Origin: Alkalinema pantanalense
GTDB taxonomy: Bacteria > Cyanobacteriota > Cyanobacteriia > Leptolyngbyales > Leptolyngbyaceae
Reading direction: 5' to 3'
Length of the DNA stretch: 64,000 nt
NCBI RefSeq assembly: GCF_050753345.1
Contig: NZ_JBLZFX010000008.1
Coordinates: 1 to 64,000 of the forward strand
Positions within the stretch are counted from its first letter, which is position 1; each line of letters begins with the position of its first letter. The notes under the pieces were generated by a model. The model made no database searches. It was not told where the DNA came from and saw only the letters and a program-made list of their open reading frames with translations. Shown piece after piece: positions 17,375 through 26,407 of this stretch. The translations under genes and the position numbers were made by a program.

Positions 17375-18133
17375 ATGACGGTTGATTTGGCCGCGCGCCT
17401 GCGGGAAGGAACCCAGCAAGCCCATACCGCCGCCGAGAACTCAGCATTTATGAAATGTTTTTTGAAGGGCATTGTGGAGATCCATCCCCTGCGTAAGTTA
17501 CTGGCGGATTTGTACTTTGTTTACTCGGCGCTGGAGGAAGAACTAGCCAAGCACACGGATCATCCGATCGTCGGGCTAATCCAGTTTCCAGAGTTGAACC
17601 GTCAAGCCGCCTTGGAAGAGGATTTAACGTTCTACTACGGCCAAAATTGGTGGGAGCAGATCCGGATTTCCCCTGCGGCCCAAACCTACGTCAGCCGCAT
17701 TTACGAAGTCTCTAGTTCCGAGCCTGCGCTGTTGGTTGCCCATGCCTATGTGCGTTACATGGGGGATCTGTCCGGGGGCCAAGGGCTGAAGAGCATCATT
17801 CGATCGGCCTTGAATTTACCCGCCGATCGGGGCACCAGTTTGCATGAATTTAAGGCGTTGCCCACGGTGGAGGCGCGGCGTAATTTTAAGTTTACCTACC
17901 GCGATCGTTTGAATGAGTTGCCCGTGGATGAAGCGCTGGCCGAGCAAATCGTCAACGAAGCAATTCTGGCCTTTAGCCTCAACCGCGACATTTTCCACGA
18001 GCTAGAGCCAGAAGTGAAAGCCACCATTGGCGATCATGTGTTTGAACTGTTGACCCGCCAAGATCGGCCTGGAAGTACCGCTGCCCATTCCAGAGGTCAT
18101 GGCGCTGCTGCTGAACTGGTTACAGCGGAATAA
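17375..18133 (+). CDS. ho: Heme oxygenase (biliverdin-producing), probable HO2-type
   Basis: A 252-residue heme oxygenase. The proximal heme ligand is His17 in REGTQQAHTAAENSAF, and the distal helix has YVRYMGDLSGGQGL with the conserved Gly pair. It opens heme to biliverdin IX-alpha, CO and Fe, giving the precursor for phycobilins. The C-terminus extends about 15 residues with a His/Ala-rich tail. It is upstream of hemN on the same strand and divergent from acsF, which supports assignment as the microoxic isoform. Between it and hemN lies a 213-bp repeat block, so co-transcription is uncertain. Confidence 0.92.
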   Translation: MTVDLAARLREGTQQAHTAAENSAFMKCFLKGIVEIHPLRKLLADLYFVYSALEEELAKHTDHPIVGLIQFPELNRQAALEEDLTFYYGQNWWEQIRISPAAQTYVSRIYEVSSSEPALLVAHAYVRYMGDLSGGQGLKSIIRSALNLPADRGTSLHEFKALPTVEARRNFKFTYRDRLNELPVDEALAEQIVNEAILAFSLNRDIFHELEPEVKATIGDHVFELLTRQDRPGSTAAHSRGHGAAAELVTAE

Positions 18134-18240
18134 TTTGTCATCCTGCAAGAATGCTTTACCGTTTTTTGCGGCTAAGTTTTATGGATATTCAGTCGATCGC
18201 AAACCATCGATCGCTGAGTGGGTTGAGATCCCCCCTTCAA

Positions 18241-18453
18241 ACTCGATCCCCCCTATCCCCCTTAATAAGGGGGGAACCGGAAAGTTTGAAAGTCCCCCTC
18301 ATTAAGGGGGATTTAGGGGGATCAACACCCGCGCGATCGACGAGATTTTCCACTCGATCCCCCCTCGCCCCCCTTATTAAGGGAGGAACCGGAAAGTTTG
18401 AAAGTCCCCCTTATTAAGGGGGATTTAGGGGGATCAACACCCGCGCGATCGAC
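18241..18453. repeat. Two tandem 111-bp copies of the CCCCCT/AGGGGG repeat
   Basis: Two near-identical units (GATCCCCCC starts at 18245 and 18356) share AACCGGAAAGTTTGAAAGTC and end ATCAACACCCGCGCGATCGA. Each contains C-run/G-run inverted repeats that can form strong hairpins. It is related to the element at 15732-15880. It lies between ho and hemN and may lower read-through. Confidence 0.8.
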
Positions 18454-18569
18454 TGCAATCCTAATAGAACTAACAGCCTTCGGGAATTACTTGGAGTGAT
18501 GGGATTCACTTCAGCTTAAACATCACTCCTCCCCTTACTTCAGTCACAGAAAGGAGAACATTAAGTCCA

Positions 18570-19967
18570 ATGCAGCTTACGTCCCAAGATGTCACCTTCG
18601 ACGCCAACCTCCTCCAGAAATACAATCGTCCCCTACCCCGCTATACCAGCTATCCACCCGCTACGGAATTGGATACGGACTTTAATGCCATTGACTTAGT
18701 GACTTCGATCGCCGTTGGTAATCACAAACAATCCCCGTTATCGATTTACTGTCACATTCCCTTTTGTGAAACTCCTTGTTACTTCTGCGGTTGCAACACC
18801 ATCATCACCCAACGCAAAGCCGTCTCTGAACCCTATTTGGATTACTTAATTCGCGACATTGCCCAAACGGGTGCCCTGGTCAAAGGCGAACAACGGGTAC
18901 AACAATTGCACTGGGGCGGTGGCACGCCGAATTATTTGTCCCTCGATCAAGTCGAACGGCTGTGGAACGCGCTCCATCAACATTTTTCCTTTGATCCGGC
19001 AGCGGAAATTTCCATTGAAGTTAATCCCCGTTACCTCGATCGGGATTATATCCACGGTCTCAAAGCATTGGGCTTTAACCGCATCAGTTTTGGCATTCAG
19101 GATTTCAATCCCCAGGTGCAGGAAGCGATTAACCGCGTGCAGCCGGAGGAAATGCTTTTCCAAGTCATGGACTGGATGCGGGAAGCGCAGTTTGAGAGTG
19201 TCAATATTGATTTAATTTACGGTTTGCCTTTCCAAACCCTAGCGACCTTCCGGGAAACGATCGCGAAAACCGTGCAACTCAACCCCGATCGCATTGCAGT
19301 ATTCAACTTTGCCTATGTGCCTTGGTTGAAGCCAATCCAAAAGCGGATGCCTCTGGAAGCGATGCCCGAGGCTGCGGAAAAGTTGGAAATCCTGCGTATG
19401 ACGATCGATGAGTTGACCCACCAGGGCTACGTCTTCCTGGGAATGGATCACTTTGCTAAACCTAACGATGAATTGGCGATCGCCCAACGCAACGGCCAAC
19501 TCCATCGCAATTTCCAAGGCTATACCACCAAGCCGGAATCCGATCTACTGGGCTTTGGGGTGACGTCGATCAGTATGCTGCACGATGTTTATACCCAGAA
19601 CCACAAGCGACTGAAAGATTACTACCAAGCGATTGATGCCAAGGAACTGCCGATCGAACGGGGCGTGACCCTCGATCGGGATGATGTCTTGCGGCGGGCG
19701 ATCATCATGGAATTGATGTGTCAGTTCCGCTTAGATAAAGATGCCGTAGAAGAAAAGTATGGCCTGCATTTCGACCACGACTTTGATGAATACTTTGCCC
19801 AGGAAAGTACAGAACTGGACGCCCTGGAAGCCGACGGCCTCTTGCATCGATCGGCCAACCACCTAGAAATTACGCCAGCAGGACGACTGTTGATTCGTAA
19901 TGTGGCGTCGGTGTTTGATGCCTACCTGCGTCGTCAGAATAAATCGGCATTCTCGCGATCGATTTAG
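18570..19967 (+). CDS. hemN: Oxygen-independent coproporphyrinogen III dehydrogenase
   Basis: A 465-residue radical-SAM protein. The CX3CX2C motif is at Cys66, Cys70 and Cys73 (HIPFCETPCYFCGC, with the extra Cys75 typical of true HemN). GGTPNYLSLDQ (SAM-binding GGTP) and the HemN C-terminal domain follow. N-terminal PRYTSYPPATE is the HemN substrate-binding segment that separates it from HemW. It converts coproporphyrinogen III to protoporphyrinogen IX without O2. A ribosome binding site AAGGAG (18551-18556) precedes the start. It is part of the low-oxygen tetrapyrrole cluster. Confidence 0.95.
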   Translation: MQLTSQDVTFDANLLQKYNRPLPRYTSYPPATELDTDFNAIDLVTSIAVGNHKQSPLSIYCHIPFCETPCYFCGCNTIITQRKAVSEPYLDYLIRDIAQTGALVKGEQRVQQLHWGGGTPNYLSLDQVERLWNALHQHFSFDPAAEISIEVNPRYLDRDYIHGLKALGFNRISFGIQDFNPQVQEAINRVQPEEMLFQVMDWMREAQFESVNIDLIYGLPFQTLATFRETIAKTVQLNPDRIAVFNFAYVPWLKPIQKRMPLEAMPEAAEKLEILRMTIDELTHQGYVFLGMDHFAKPNDELAIAQRNGQLHRNFQGYTTKPESDLLGFGVTSISMLHDVYTQNHKRLKDYYQAIDAKELPIERGVTLDRDDVLRRAIIMELMCQFRLDKDAVEEKYGLHFDHDFDEYFAQESTELDALEADGLLHRSANHLEITPAGRLLIRNVASVFDAYLRRQNKSAFSRSI

Positions 19968-20304
19968 CAGACGAATCCGGGGCGAGCGTCCCAACAAATT
20001 GCCAATCAGCCTGCTTGACTTCTTCAGTGTTATATCGTTAAATAGTTATATATTCAGTCTGAAGCGACTGCGGTCTTCAATTCATTCCCTTCCTCCATGA
20101 CCAATCCTCTCCAAAAAGCGCAGTTTGTGATTGCAATTTCGATGACCCCGATCGTCCAGATTTAAGCCATCGAATCACTCACAGACCCACGAATTGAAGC
20201 CGTAGGCTGGCGGTACAAGAGCCTCCATCACTGCCTACCCTAGCCATTGCACATCTTGCAATTTCGACTTTCAGACTGAATTCACTTCAACGAGCACAGA
20301 AATC
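19968..20304. other. psbA upstream region
   Basis: A 337-bp gap between hemN and psbA, expected to hold the psbA promoter and leader. No clear terminator for hemN is seen, so read-through is possible. No gene is recognised. Confidence 0.45.
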
Positions 20305-21393
20305 ATGACAACCACTTTCAATGATCTTCAGAAGAGAAGTCTCTGGGATCGATTTTGTAACTGGGTGACCAGTACCGAAAATCGACTTTACGTTGGCTGG
20401 TTCGGGGTTTTGCTCATTCCCACCGCCCTCGTTGCAACCATTGTTTTCATTCTGGCCTTTATTGCAGCGCCTCCCGTCGATATCGACGGGATTCGGGAAC
20501 CCGTCACGGGTTCGCTCCTGGGGGGAAATAACCTGATCACTGCCGCAGTTGTCCCTTCTTCCAACGCGATCGGCTTGCACTTATATCCCATCTGGGATGC
20601 AGCCAGCTTGGATGAATGGCTCTACAACGGTGGCCCCTACCAAGTGATTGTGTTTCACTTCCTGATTGCCATCTATGCTTACATGGGTCGGCAGTGGGAA
20701 TTGAGTTACCGCTTAGGAATGCGGCCTTGGATTCCCGTTGCTTACTCTGCACCCTTGGCAGCTGCAACCTCGGTCTTGTTGATTTATCCGATCGGTCAAG
20801 GCAGTTTTTCTGACGGGTTAATGCTTGGCATTTCCGGTACGTTTAACTTCATGATCGTATTTACAGCGGAGCATAATATTTTGATGCATCCGTTCCATAT
20901 GCTGGGTGTCATTGGTGTGTTTGGTGGCGCGTTGTTTTCAGCGATGCATGGTTCGTTGGTCACCTCTTCCCTAGTTCGTGAGACGAGCGAAGTGGAATCT
21001 CTCAACTACGGTTACAAATTTGGGCAAGAAGAGGAAACCTACAACATCGTGGCCGCCCATGGCTACTTCGGTCGCTTGATTTTCCAATACGCTTCCTTTA
21101 ACAACAGCCGATCGTTGCACTTCTTGCTAGCAGCTTGGCCCGTGGTGGGGATTTGGTTTGCAGCCCTCGGGATTAGCACCATGTCCTTTAACCTTAATGG
21201 GTTTAATTTCAACGCTTCGATTCTGGATAGTCAGGGGCGAGTCGTGGATACCTGGGCTGATTTGTTGAACCGCGCCAACTTGGGAATTGAAGTGATGCAC
21301 GAACGCAATGCCCACAACTTCCCCTTAGATTTAGCGGCCTCTGGTTCAGCAGAACCGATCGCCCTCTCTGCTCCAGCAATTACCGTTTCCTAG
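20305..21393 (+). CDS. psbA: Photosystem II D1 protein, D1' (microaerobic) variant
   Basis: A 362-residue D1 reaction-centre protein with five TM helices. Ligands of the Mn4CaO5 cluster are all present (Asp170, Glu189, His332, Glu333, His337, Asp342 and Ala344 as the processing end). TyrZ161, His190, His198, His215 and Ser264 are also present. It has Ala80, Leu158 and Ala286, the three substitutions (G80A, F158L, T286A/L) that define D1', the isoform induced under low oxygen in several cyanobacteria. Gln130 is the D1:1-type residue. The N-terminus (MTTTFNDLQKRSLWDRF) and C-terminal tail also diverge from standard D1. It lies directly downstream of hemN. Confidence 0.97.
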   Translation: MTTTFNDLQKRSLWDRFCNWVTSTENRLYVGWFGVLLIPTALVATIVFILAFIAAPPVDIDGIREPVTGSLLGGNNLITAAVVPSSNAIGLHLYPIWDAASLDEWLYNGGPYQVIVFHFLIAIYAYMGRQWELSYRLGMRPWIPVAYSAPLAAATSVLLIYPIGQGSFSDGLMLGISGTFNFMIVFTAEHNILMHPFHMLGVIGVFGGALFSAMHGSLVTSSLVRETSEVESLNYGYKFGQEEETYNIVAAHGYFGRLIFQYASFNNSRSLHFLLAAWPVVGIWFAALGISTMSFNLNGFNFNASILDSQGRVVDTWADLLNRANLGIEVMHERNAHNFPLDLAASGSAEPIALSAPAITVS

Positions 21394-21579
21394 ATGATTG
21401 CTTCCCACGCAGCTTCTCACGTTGCTTCTGACAATTAATTGCCTTAGGTTATTGGTTTGGCGAGATAACAACCTAACGATTTCCGCGAGTTGGTATTTCG
21501 ATATCAACTCGCATTCCTACGACAGTTTTTGTTTTTCGTTCATAGTTTTCGTTCATTTTTCAGGTGCGGAGGCGTTTGC

Positions 21580-22428
21580 ATGACTTCAGAATTAATGCCA
21601 GGAAAACCGGAACAGCCCTTAAAAATCGATCGACGGGCAGTGGTTTTCTTTGCGGCTGTCCATGGGGTGGCTTTGCTAGCGCCTTGGTTCTTCACTTGGC
21701 AGGCGTTGGGCGTACTCATCTTTTTGCATTGGTTCCTCGGCAGCATTGGCATTTGCTTAGGCTATCACCGTTTGCTGAGTCACCGCAGTTTCCAAGTGCC
21801 GCAGTGGTTGGAATATGTCATTGGGTTTATTGGGGCTTTAGCGCTACAAGGGGGGCCGATTTTTTGGGTCAGTGGCCACCGTCTGCACCATGCCTTTACG
21901 GAAGATGAAGTGAAGGATCCCTATTCAGCACGGCGCGGATTTTGGTGGAGTCATATGCTGTGGATCTTGTATCCTCGCCCAGAATTCTTCGAAAACCGTC
22001 AGTACGAACGCTTTGCCCCAGATTTAGCCCGCGATCGCTTTTACCGCTGGCTCGATCGCTACTACATTCTCTTTCAGATTCCTTTAGCGATCGGATTGTA
22101 TTGGCTAGGCGGTTGGCCGTTTGTCATCTATGGCGTGTTTGTTCGTGCGGTTTGTCTATGGCATAGTACGTGGTTTATCAATTCCGTGACCCATTGCTGG
22201 GGCTATCGCACATTCAATACCGCTGACAATTCCCGTAACCTCTGGTGGGCCGCCATTCTCACCTATGGCGAAGGCTGGCATAATAACCACCACGCCTATC
22301 CCAACGTGGCTAAAGCGGGATGGCGTTGGTGGGAAATTGATCCCACTTGGTGGGTCATCCAAGTCCTGCGAGTGCTAGGACTAGCCCAAAAAGTGGTTAT
22401 GCCGCCGGTATATAACCGTTATCGCTAG
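21580..22428 (+). CDS. desC: Acyl-lipid delta-9 fatty acid desaturase
   Basis: The ATG at 21580 (MTSELMPGKPEQPLKIDRRA) is chosen over an upstream GTG at 21490; GCGGAGG lies about 8 nt upstream. The 282-residue membrane diiron enzyme has the three His boxes HRLLSH (within GYHRLLSHRSF), HRLHHAF and HNNHHAYP. It puts the first double bond in acyl chains of membrane glycerolipids. It needs O2, so its place after the low-oxygen psbA is notable. It ends overlapping by 4 bp with the convergent M50 protease gene. Confidence 0.93.
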   Translation: MTSELMPGKPEQPLKIDRRAVVFFAAVHGVALLAPWFFTWQALGVLIFLHWFLGSIGICLGYHRLLSHRSFQVPQWLEYVIGFIGALALQGGPIFWVSGHRLHHAFTEDEVKDPYSARRGFWWSHMLWILYPRPEFFENRQYERFAPDLARDRFYRWLDRYYILFQIPLAIGLYWLGGWPFVIYGVFVRAVCLWHSTWFINSVTHCWGYRTFNTADNSRNLWWAAILTYGEGWHNNHHAYPNVAKAGWRWWEIDPTWWVIQVLRVLGLAQKVVMPPVYNRYR

Positions 22429-23741
22429 TGCTGCGATTCCGTGGGGTGGGTTGTGGAAGCCTCGGGTTGTACAGGCAGATTACCCACCTTGCGATCGGCT
22501 TGTAGCGTCATCACCGTGGCCGCGATCGCCCCTAGGGGCAGCCCTGGCGGATAGGCTCCGGAGGATTTCACTTGCTTGATCAACACGGGAGAGACGGCAA
22601 ATCCAAGCTGTTCTCCTACGGTGCGGGTGATATCACCCCGATCGATCACCCCAGCCACCGCCCCCGCCGGGGTCAGAACAGTAATTTGCGTCAGGGATTC
22701 GGTTTCCATTTTATGGATCGTTTCCGCTAGGGATGTTTTTTCCGTAACCGATGCAATGGTTACCAGTGGAATAGCAATGTCCCGTAGGGTTTTGTGATCC
22801 CATTGACTCCGCTCCACAACTTGCAGCATATCGGCACTGACCCAACCGCGATAGCGACCATCGGAGGCCGCGAACAACATGCTTTTGGGATTTTCAGTTA
22901 AGACAATTTCCTCCGCAAACTGCCGCAGGCTCATCTCCGCATCCAACACCCGAAAATCACGGGTCATGACGGTTTGGGCTTCCATCTTCAAGAGCGTTTC
23001 CTGCACATCGGTAAAGCGATCGGCATTCAAGGCATTCCGCCGCATGAACCAACCGATCAAAATGCCCCAGATACCAATCACCGACGGTAACCCTAATTCT
23101 GCGGTAATCCCCAGCACATCCGCAAAGCCCACTAAGCTAATCACCCAGCCCAGCCACAGCCCCGTTTTTGCAGCCCAGTGCGCCCCGGTTAAATAGTCGC
23201 CGCTATACTTCCACACCACCGCTTTCAGCATTTGGCCGCCGTCCAAGGGCAAACCCGGAATCAGGTTAAACATCACCAGGGTGAGATTCAAGGTGGCGAG
23301 GCTGGACAGCACGATCGACAGCACCATCCACAGCGGATTAGTGGAAAACGGTAGGAATAACCCGATCGCGGTGAAGAGCAGCCAGAGGCCAAAGCTGACC
23401 AATGGCCCTGCGATCGCCACTTGTAGCATGTCCGTGGGTTTGGCAGGTTCCTTTTCGATCGAGGCGACGCCCCCAAAGAGAAAGAGCCGGATCGAGGTAA
23501 CATCGATACCCTTGGACTTGGCGACCAGACTGTGACCCAGTTCATGGAGCAGCACTGAGCCAAACAGCAACAACGCCATGACGAAGCCTGCGCCATAGGC
23601 AATTCCTGCGTTCCAACTGGGATGGCTCTGCTGCCAAACCAGACCATCGCGGAAAGTGATCCACCCAACAATCAGGAACCAAGAGGGATCAATATAAAGT
23701 GGAATTTTAAAGAGAGAGCCAATGCGCCAACCAGTTTGCAT
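22425..23741 (-). CDS. Site-2 protease family (M50) membrane metalloprotease with CBS domains
   Basis: A 438-residue intramembrane protease. The N-terminal membrane part (1-235) has HELGHSL with HExxH at 66-70 and the second metal motif NLIPGLPLDGGQML. The C-terminal part (about 250-370) holds a tandem CBS pair (VMTRDFRVLDAEMSLRQFAE and the second unit ending VAGVIDRGDITRTV). CBS domains probably bind an adenosine nucleotide and regulate the protease. Substrates are unknown. It is convergent with the desaturase. Confidence 0.92.
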   Translation of the reverse strand: MQTGWRIGSLFKIPLYIDPSWFLIVGWITFRDGLVWQQSHPSWNAGIAYGAGFVMALLLFGSVLLHELGHSLVAKSKGIDVTSIRLFLFGGVASIEKEPAKPTDMLQVAIAGPLVSFGLWLLFTAIGLFLPFSTNPLWMVLSIVLSSLATLNLTLVMFNLIPGLPLDGGQMLKAVVWKYSGDYLTGAHWAAKTGLWLGWVISLVGFADVLGITAELGLPSVIGIWGILIGWFMRRNALNADRFTDVQETLLKMEAQTVMTRDFRVLDAEMSLRQFAEEIVLTENPKSMLFAASDGRYRGWVSADMLQVVERSQWDHKTLRDIAIPLVTIASVTEKTSLAETIHKMETESLTQITVLTPAGAVAGVIDRGDITRTVGEQLGFAVSPVLIKQVKSSGAYPPGLPLGAIAATVMTLQADRKVGNLPVQPEASTTHPTESQH

Positions 23742-24232
23742 GGGATTTCGGGGGATTTAAGGTGCCGTTTTCTCTAGTGTAAACGGAGGGTTCAGCAAAT
23801 TGCCCCGGAAACCCTCCCGGCTCTTGGGGGGATTGCCCCCTAGCGACAGTTGCTGGGTATAACCTAGCGATAACAACAGTCCCTACAAATAAACAGTCCC
23901 TACAAATAAAAACTGGCTGAAGGAAACCCCATCAACCAGAACCATGACAACACTTCGAATTTTTGACAACCCGCGTTCCGCACATTAGAGTCGTGGAATG
24001 AGAGCAACACCGTTGTGGGTTGGTGCGAATTGCCATTAATGGGATTATAGGGATATAGATTGACTAATCTCGATCAATCGTTTGAAGAGTTAACAAACTG
24101 ATTAAGTTTTGCAACGAAGCGTCGGAATCTTGTGATGGTTTTTGGGACCAGGCTGACCTATTGGCTTCACTGGAATGTTGATAGGGCTGGGTTACGAGGG
24201 TTAGGTTGCTATTTTTCCTGGGACGATATTTC
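23742..24232. other. Divergent intergenic region between the M50 protease and trpF with hairpins
   Basis: GGAGGGTT (23785-23792) pairs with AACCCTCC (23810-23817), and GGGGG-ATTG-CCCCC forms a tight hairpin (23826-23840). ACAGTCCCTACAAATAA is duplicated in tandem around 23876-23910. No T-run marks a terminator. It could hold a leader RNA or small RNA; none is recognised. Confidence 0.4.
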
Positions 24233-24871
24233 ATGGCTTTGCGTATCAAAATCTGTGGCATTACCCAGCCTGAGCAGGGGCAGGCGATCGCGGCGGTGGG
24301 AGCCCATTCCCTTGGGTTTATCTGTGTACCAGCGTCGCCTCGCTATGTGACGCCACAGCAGATCCGGGCCGTTGGAGCAGCCTTGCCGGAGACGGTGGTG
24401 CGGGTGGGGGTATTTATGAATGAGGCGATCGAAGCGATCGTGGAGATTGTCCAGGTTGCCGGGTTGACGAGTATCCAACTGCACGGGAACGAATCGACGG
24501 AGGATTGCGATCGCCTGCGGGAGTTGCTGCCGGAGGTGGAGTTGATTAAGGCGTTCCGGATTCGCACGATCGACGATCTGGACTATACGCAACTGTATGA
24601 GCCCCATGTGGATTGGCTATTGTTGGATGCCTATCACCCCACCCTGGGCGGTGGCACAGGTAAAACGTTGGATTGGCAAACATTGCAGGCATTTCGTCCT
24701 GGGAAGCCCTGGCTGTTGGCGGGCGGCCTGACTCCCCAGAATGTCTGTGAGGCGCTGCAATGGATTCACCCCCAGGGAATTGATCTTTCCAGTGGCGTGG
24801 AAAATCAACCGGGGGATAAAGATTTGGCTTTGGTAGAGCAGTTATTTCAACAGGTGAGCGAATATAGGTAG
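24233..24871 (+). CDS. trpF: Phosphoribosylanthranilate isomerase
   Basis: The ATG at 24233 (MALRIKICGITQPEQGQAIA) fits family alignments better than an upstream frame start at 24206. It is a 212-residue TIM barrel with KICGI carrying the general-base Cys, LDAYHPTLGGGTGKTLDW with the Asp general acid and phosphate-binding Gly-rich loop, LAGGLTPQNV and IDLSSGVENQPGDKD. It catalyses the third step of tryptophan synthesis. It is a single gene, as is usual in cyanobacteria where trp genes are dispersed. Confidence 0.96.
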   Translation: MALRIKICGITQPEQGQAIAAVGAHSLGFICVPASPRYVTPQQIRAVGAALPETVVRVGVFMNEAIEAIVEIVQVAGLTSIQLHGNESTEDCDRLRELLPEVELIKAFRIRTIDDLDYTQLYEPHVDWLLLDAYHPTLGGGTGKTLDWQTLQAFRPGKPWLLAGGLTPQNVCEALQWIHPQGIDLSSGVENQPGDKDLALVEQLFQQVSEYR

Positions 24872-25003
24872 CCGAGTCAGCAGCAATTGCGGTGATCACT
24901 CGACCGGATTCCCTAGGCTGTGCCTCTGAGGGCAGCCATTGTTAGATCGGGAATCTTGCCTTGTGTCGATCGCAGTTGACCAGCCATCCAGTTAGCCAAT
25001 CGT

Positions 25004-25031
25004 GGGTTCGATCGCTTCTTCGATCGAACCC
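25004..25031. terminator. Perfect 11-bp hairpin between convergent genes
   Basis: GGGTTCGATCG and CGATCGAACCC form a perfect stem with a 6-nt loop between the ends of trpF (plus) and the ArsA-type gene (minus). Neither side has a T-run, so intrinsic termination is not certain. The position suggests a two-way transcription barrier. Confidence 0.4.
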
Positions 25032-25094
25032 CCACAGAAACAAGCTGAAATGTCACCCGCATTATCCAATCTTCAATCAGCAATGCCTTCCAAA

Positions 25095-26285
25095 TCAGAT
25101 TCTGGCGGGATCAGCAAAGCGAATCTTGAGATAATCCTCCTCCATTTTTGCTCCCGATGGTTGCAACGCGGCCAATGCTTGTGGCAACACTAAATTGCGG
25201 CGATGGTTACCAATCCGAACATTTAACTCGTCGCCTGTCTTGCTCAGTTCAATTTGGCTCTTTTCAATGCCGGGTAAATACATTTCTAAACTGTACTGAT
25301 TATCTTGCTGCACTACCCGCAAGGTCGTTTCTCGGTAGTACACTTGGGTGGGATCTTCCGTTCCTCCAAACAATGTATCCTTCAAGCGATCGAGCGCTGC
25401 TAAGCCGCACATCTCCTCGGAATATAAGGGCACTTCCTTAATGGGCAAAGGCCGGAAATTATCATGAATTTCCTGCTTGTATTGCTGTTGGTTTTCCTTC
25501 CAGCGTTGGAAGAAGGGATCCTGAACGCTTTCTGGAATGATGCGATTGGCAATCACTAAATCCGTTGCCACGTTGTACAAACTCAGATAAGCGTGAGCCC
25601 GTAGTGATTCCTTAATCACCATCTTTTCTGGATTCATTACCAACCGTACCGATGTTTTGGTTGAATCAGTCAGCACCTTTTCCAGAGCTTCAATCTGCTC
25701 ATAGAACTCGTAGGGCGCGTCCATCACTTCCTTATCGGGTAACGAGAATCCCGCGATCGGTCGGAACAATGGCTCTACGATCGGACGCAAAGCCATGGAC
25801 ATCCCTTGGAACGGCTTATAGAACTTGCGCATGTACCAGCCACCCACCTCTGGCAAACTCAGCAACCGCAGTGCCGTTCCCGTGGGAGCCGAATCAATAA
25901 TCAGCACATCGTACTCGCCTTCGTCGTAGTGGCGTTTCATCCGCACCAAGCCGAAAATTTCATCCATCCCCGGCAGAATCGCCAACTCCTCCGCTTGGAC
26001 GCCCTCCAATCCCCTTGCTTGCAACACTTGGGTGATGTAGCGTTTCACCGCGCCCCAGTTGCCTTCCAGTTCCATGAGTGCGTCGAGTTCTGCGCCCCAT
26101 AGGTTGGGCCGCACCGATCGCGGATCGTGGCCCAGTTCCATATCAAAACTATCGGCCAAAGAGTGAGCCGGATCAGTACTCAATACCAGCGTCTTGTAAC
26201 CTAGCTCCGCACAGCGCAGGCCAGTGGCAGCCGCAACAGACGTCTTGCCTACGCCACCTTTTCCGGTCATCAAAATTACACGCAT
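25095..26285 (-). CDS. ArsA/Get3-family ATPase with C-terminal HSP20-like domain
   Basis: The ATG at 26285 (MRVILMTGKGGVGKTSVAAA) places the deviant Walker A P-loop (GKGGVGKT) at the very N-terminus as in ArsA/Get3. DPAHSLADSFD (switch I) and IIDSAPTGTALRLLSLPE (switch II) follow. The last ~80 residues (YSLEMYLPGIEKSQIELS onward) form an alpha-crystallin/HSP20-like beta domain found in cyanobacterial ArsA homologues. It is a cytosolic ATPase. With no arsenical pump nearby, a Get3-like or chaperone role in membrane protein handling is more likely than arsenite export. Confidence 0.92.
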   Translation of the reverse strand: MRVILMTGKGGVGKTSVAAATGLRCAELGYKTLVLSTDPAHSLADSFDMELGHDPRSVRPNLWGAELDALMELEGNWGAVKRYITQVLQARGLEGVQAEELAILPGMDEIFGLVRMKRHYDEGEYDVLIIDSAPTGTALRLLSLPEVGGWYMRKFYKPFQGMSMALRPIVEPLFRPIAGFSLPDKEVMDAPYEFYEQIEALEKVLTDSTKTSVRLVMNPEKMVIKESLRAHAYLSLYNVATDLVIANRIIPESVQDPFFQRWKENQQQYKQEIHDNFRPLPIKEVPLYSEEMCGLAALDRLKDTLFGGTEDPTQVYYRETTLRVVQQDNQYSLEMYLPGIEKSQIELSKTGDELNVRIGNHRRNLVLPQALAALQPSGAKMEEDYLKIRFADPARI

Positions 26286-26407
26286 GGGAGTCTGAATTCC
26301 TACTCTGAGCAATGTTTACGTTTTTTAACTTATTCTCATTGTGGCATAGGGATTGGATTTCCGGGTGGTTCGGTTGGGAAAGGGAAAGGGTAGGCGGGTG
26401 GGGAGAA

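Noticed and set aside
21444..21476. TTAGGTT/AACCTAA dyad after psbA as terminator
   Set aside because: The stem is only 7 bp with a long loop and no T-run follows.
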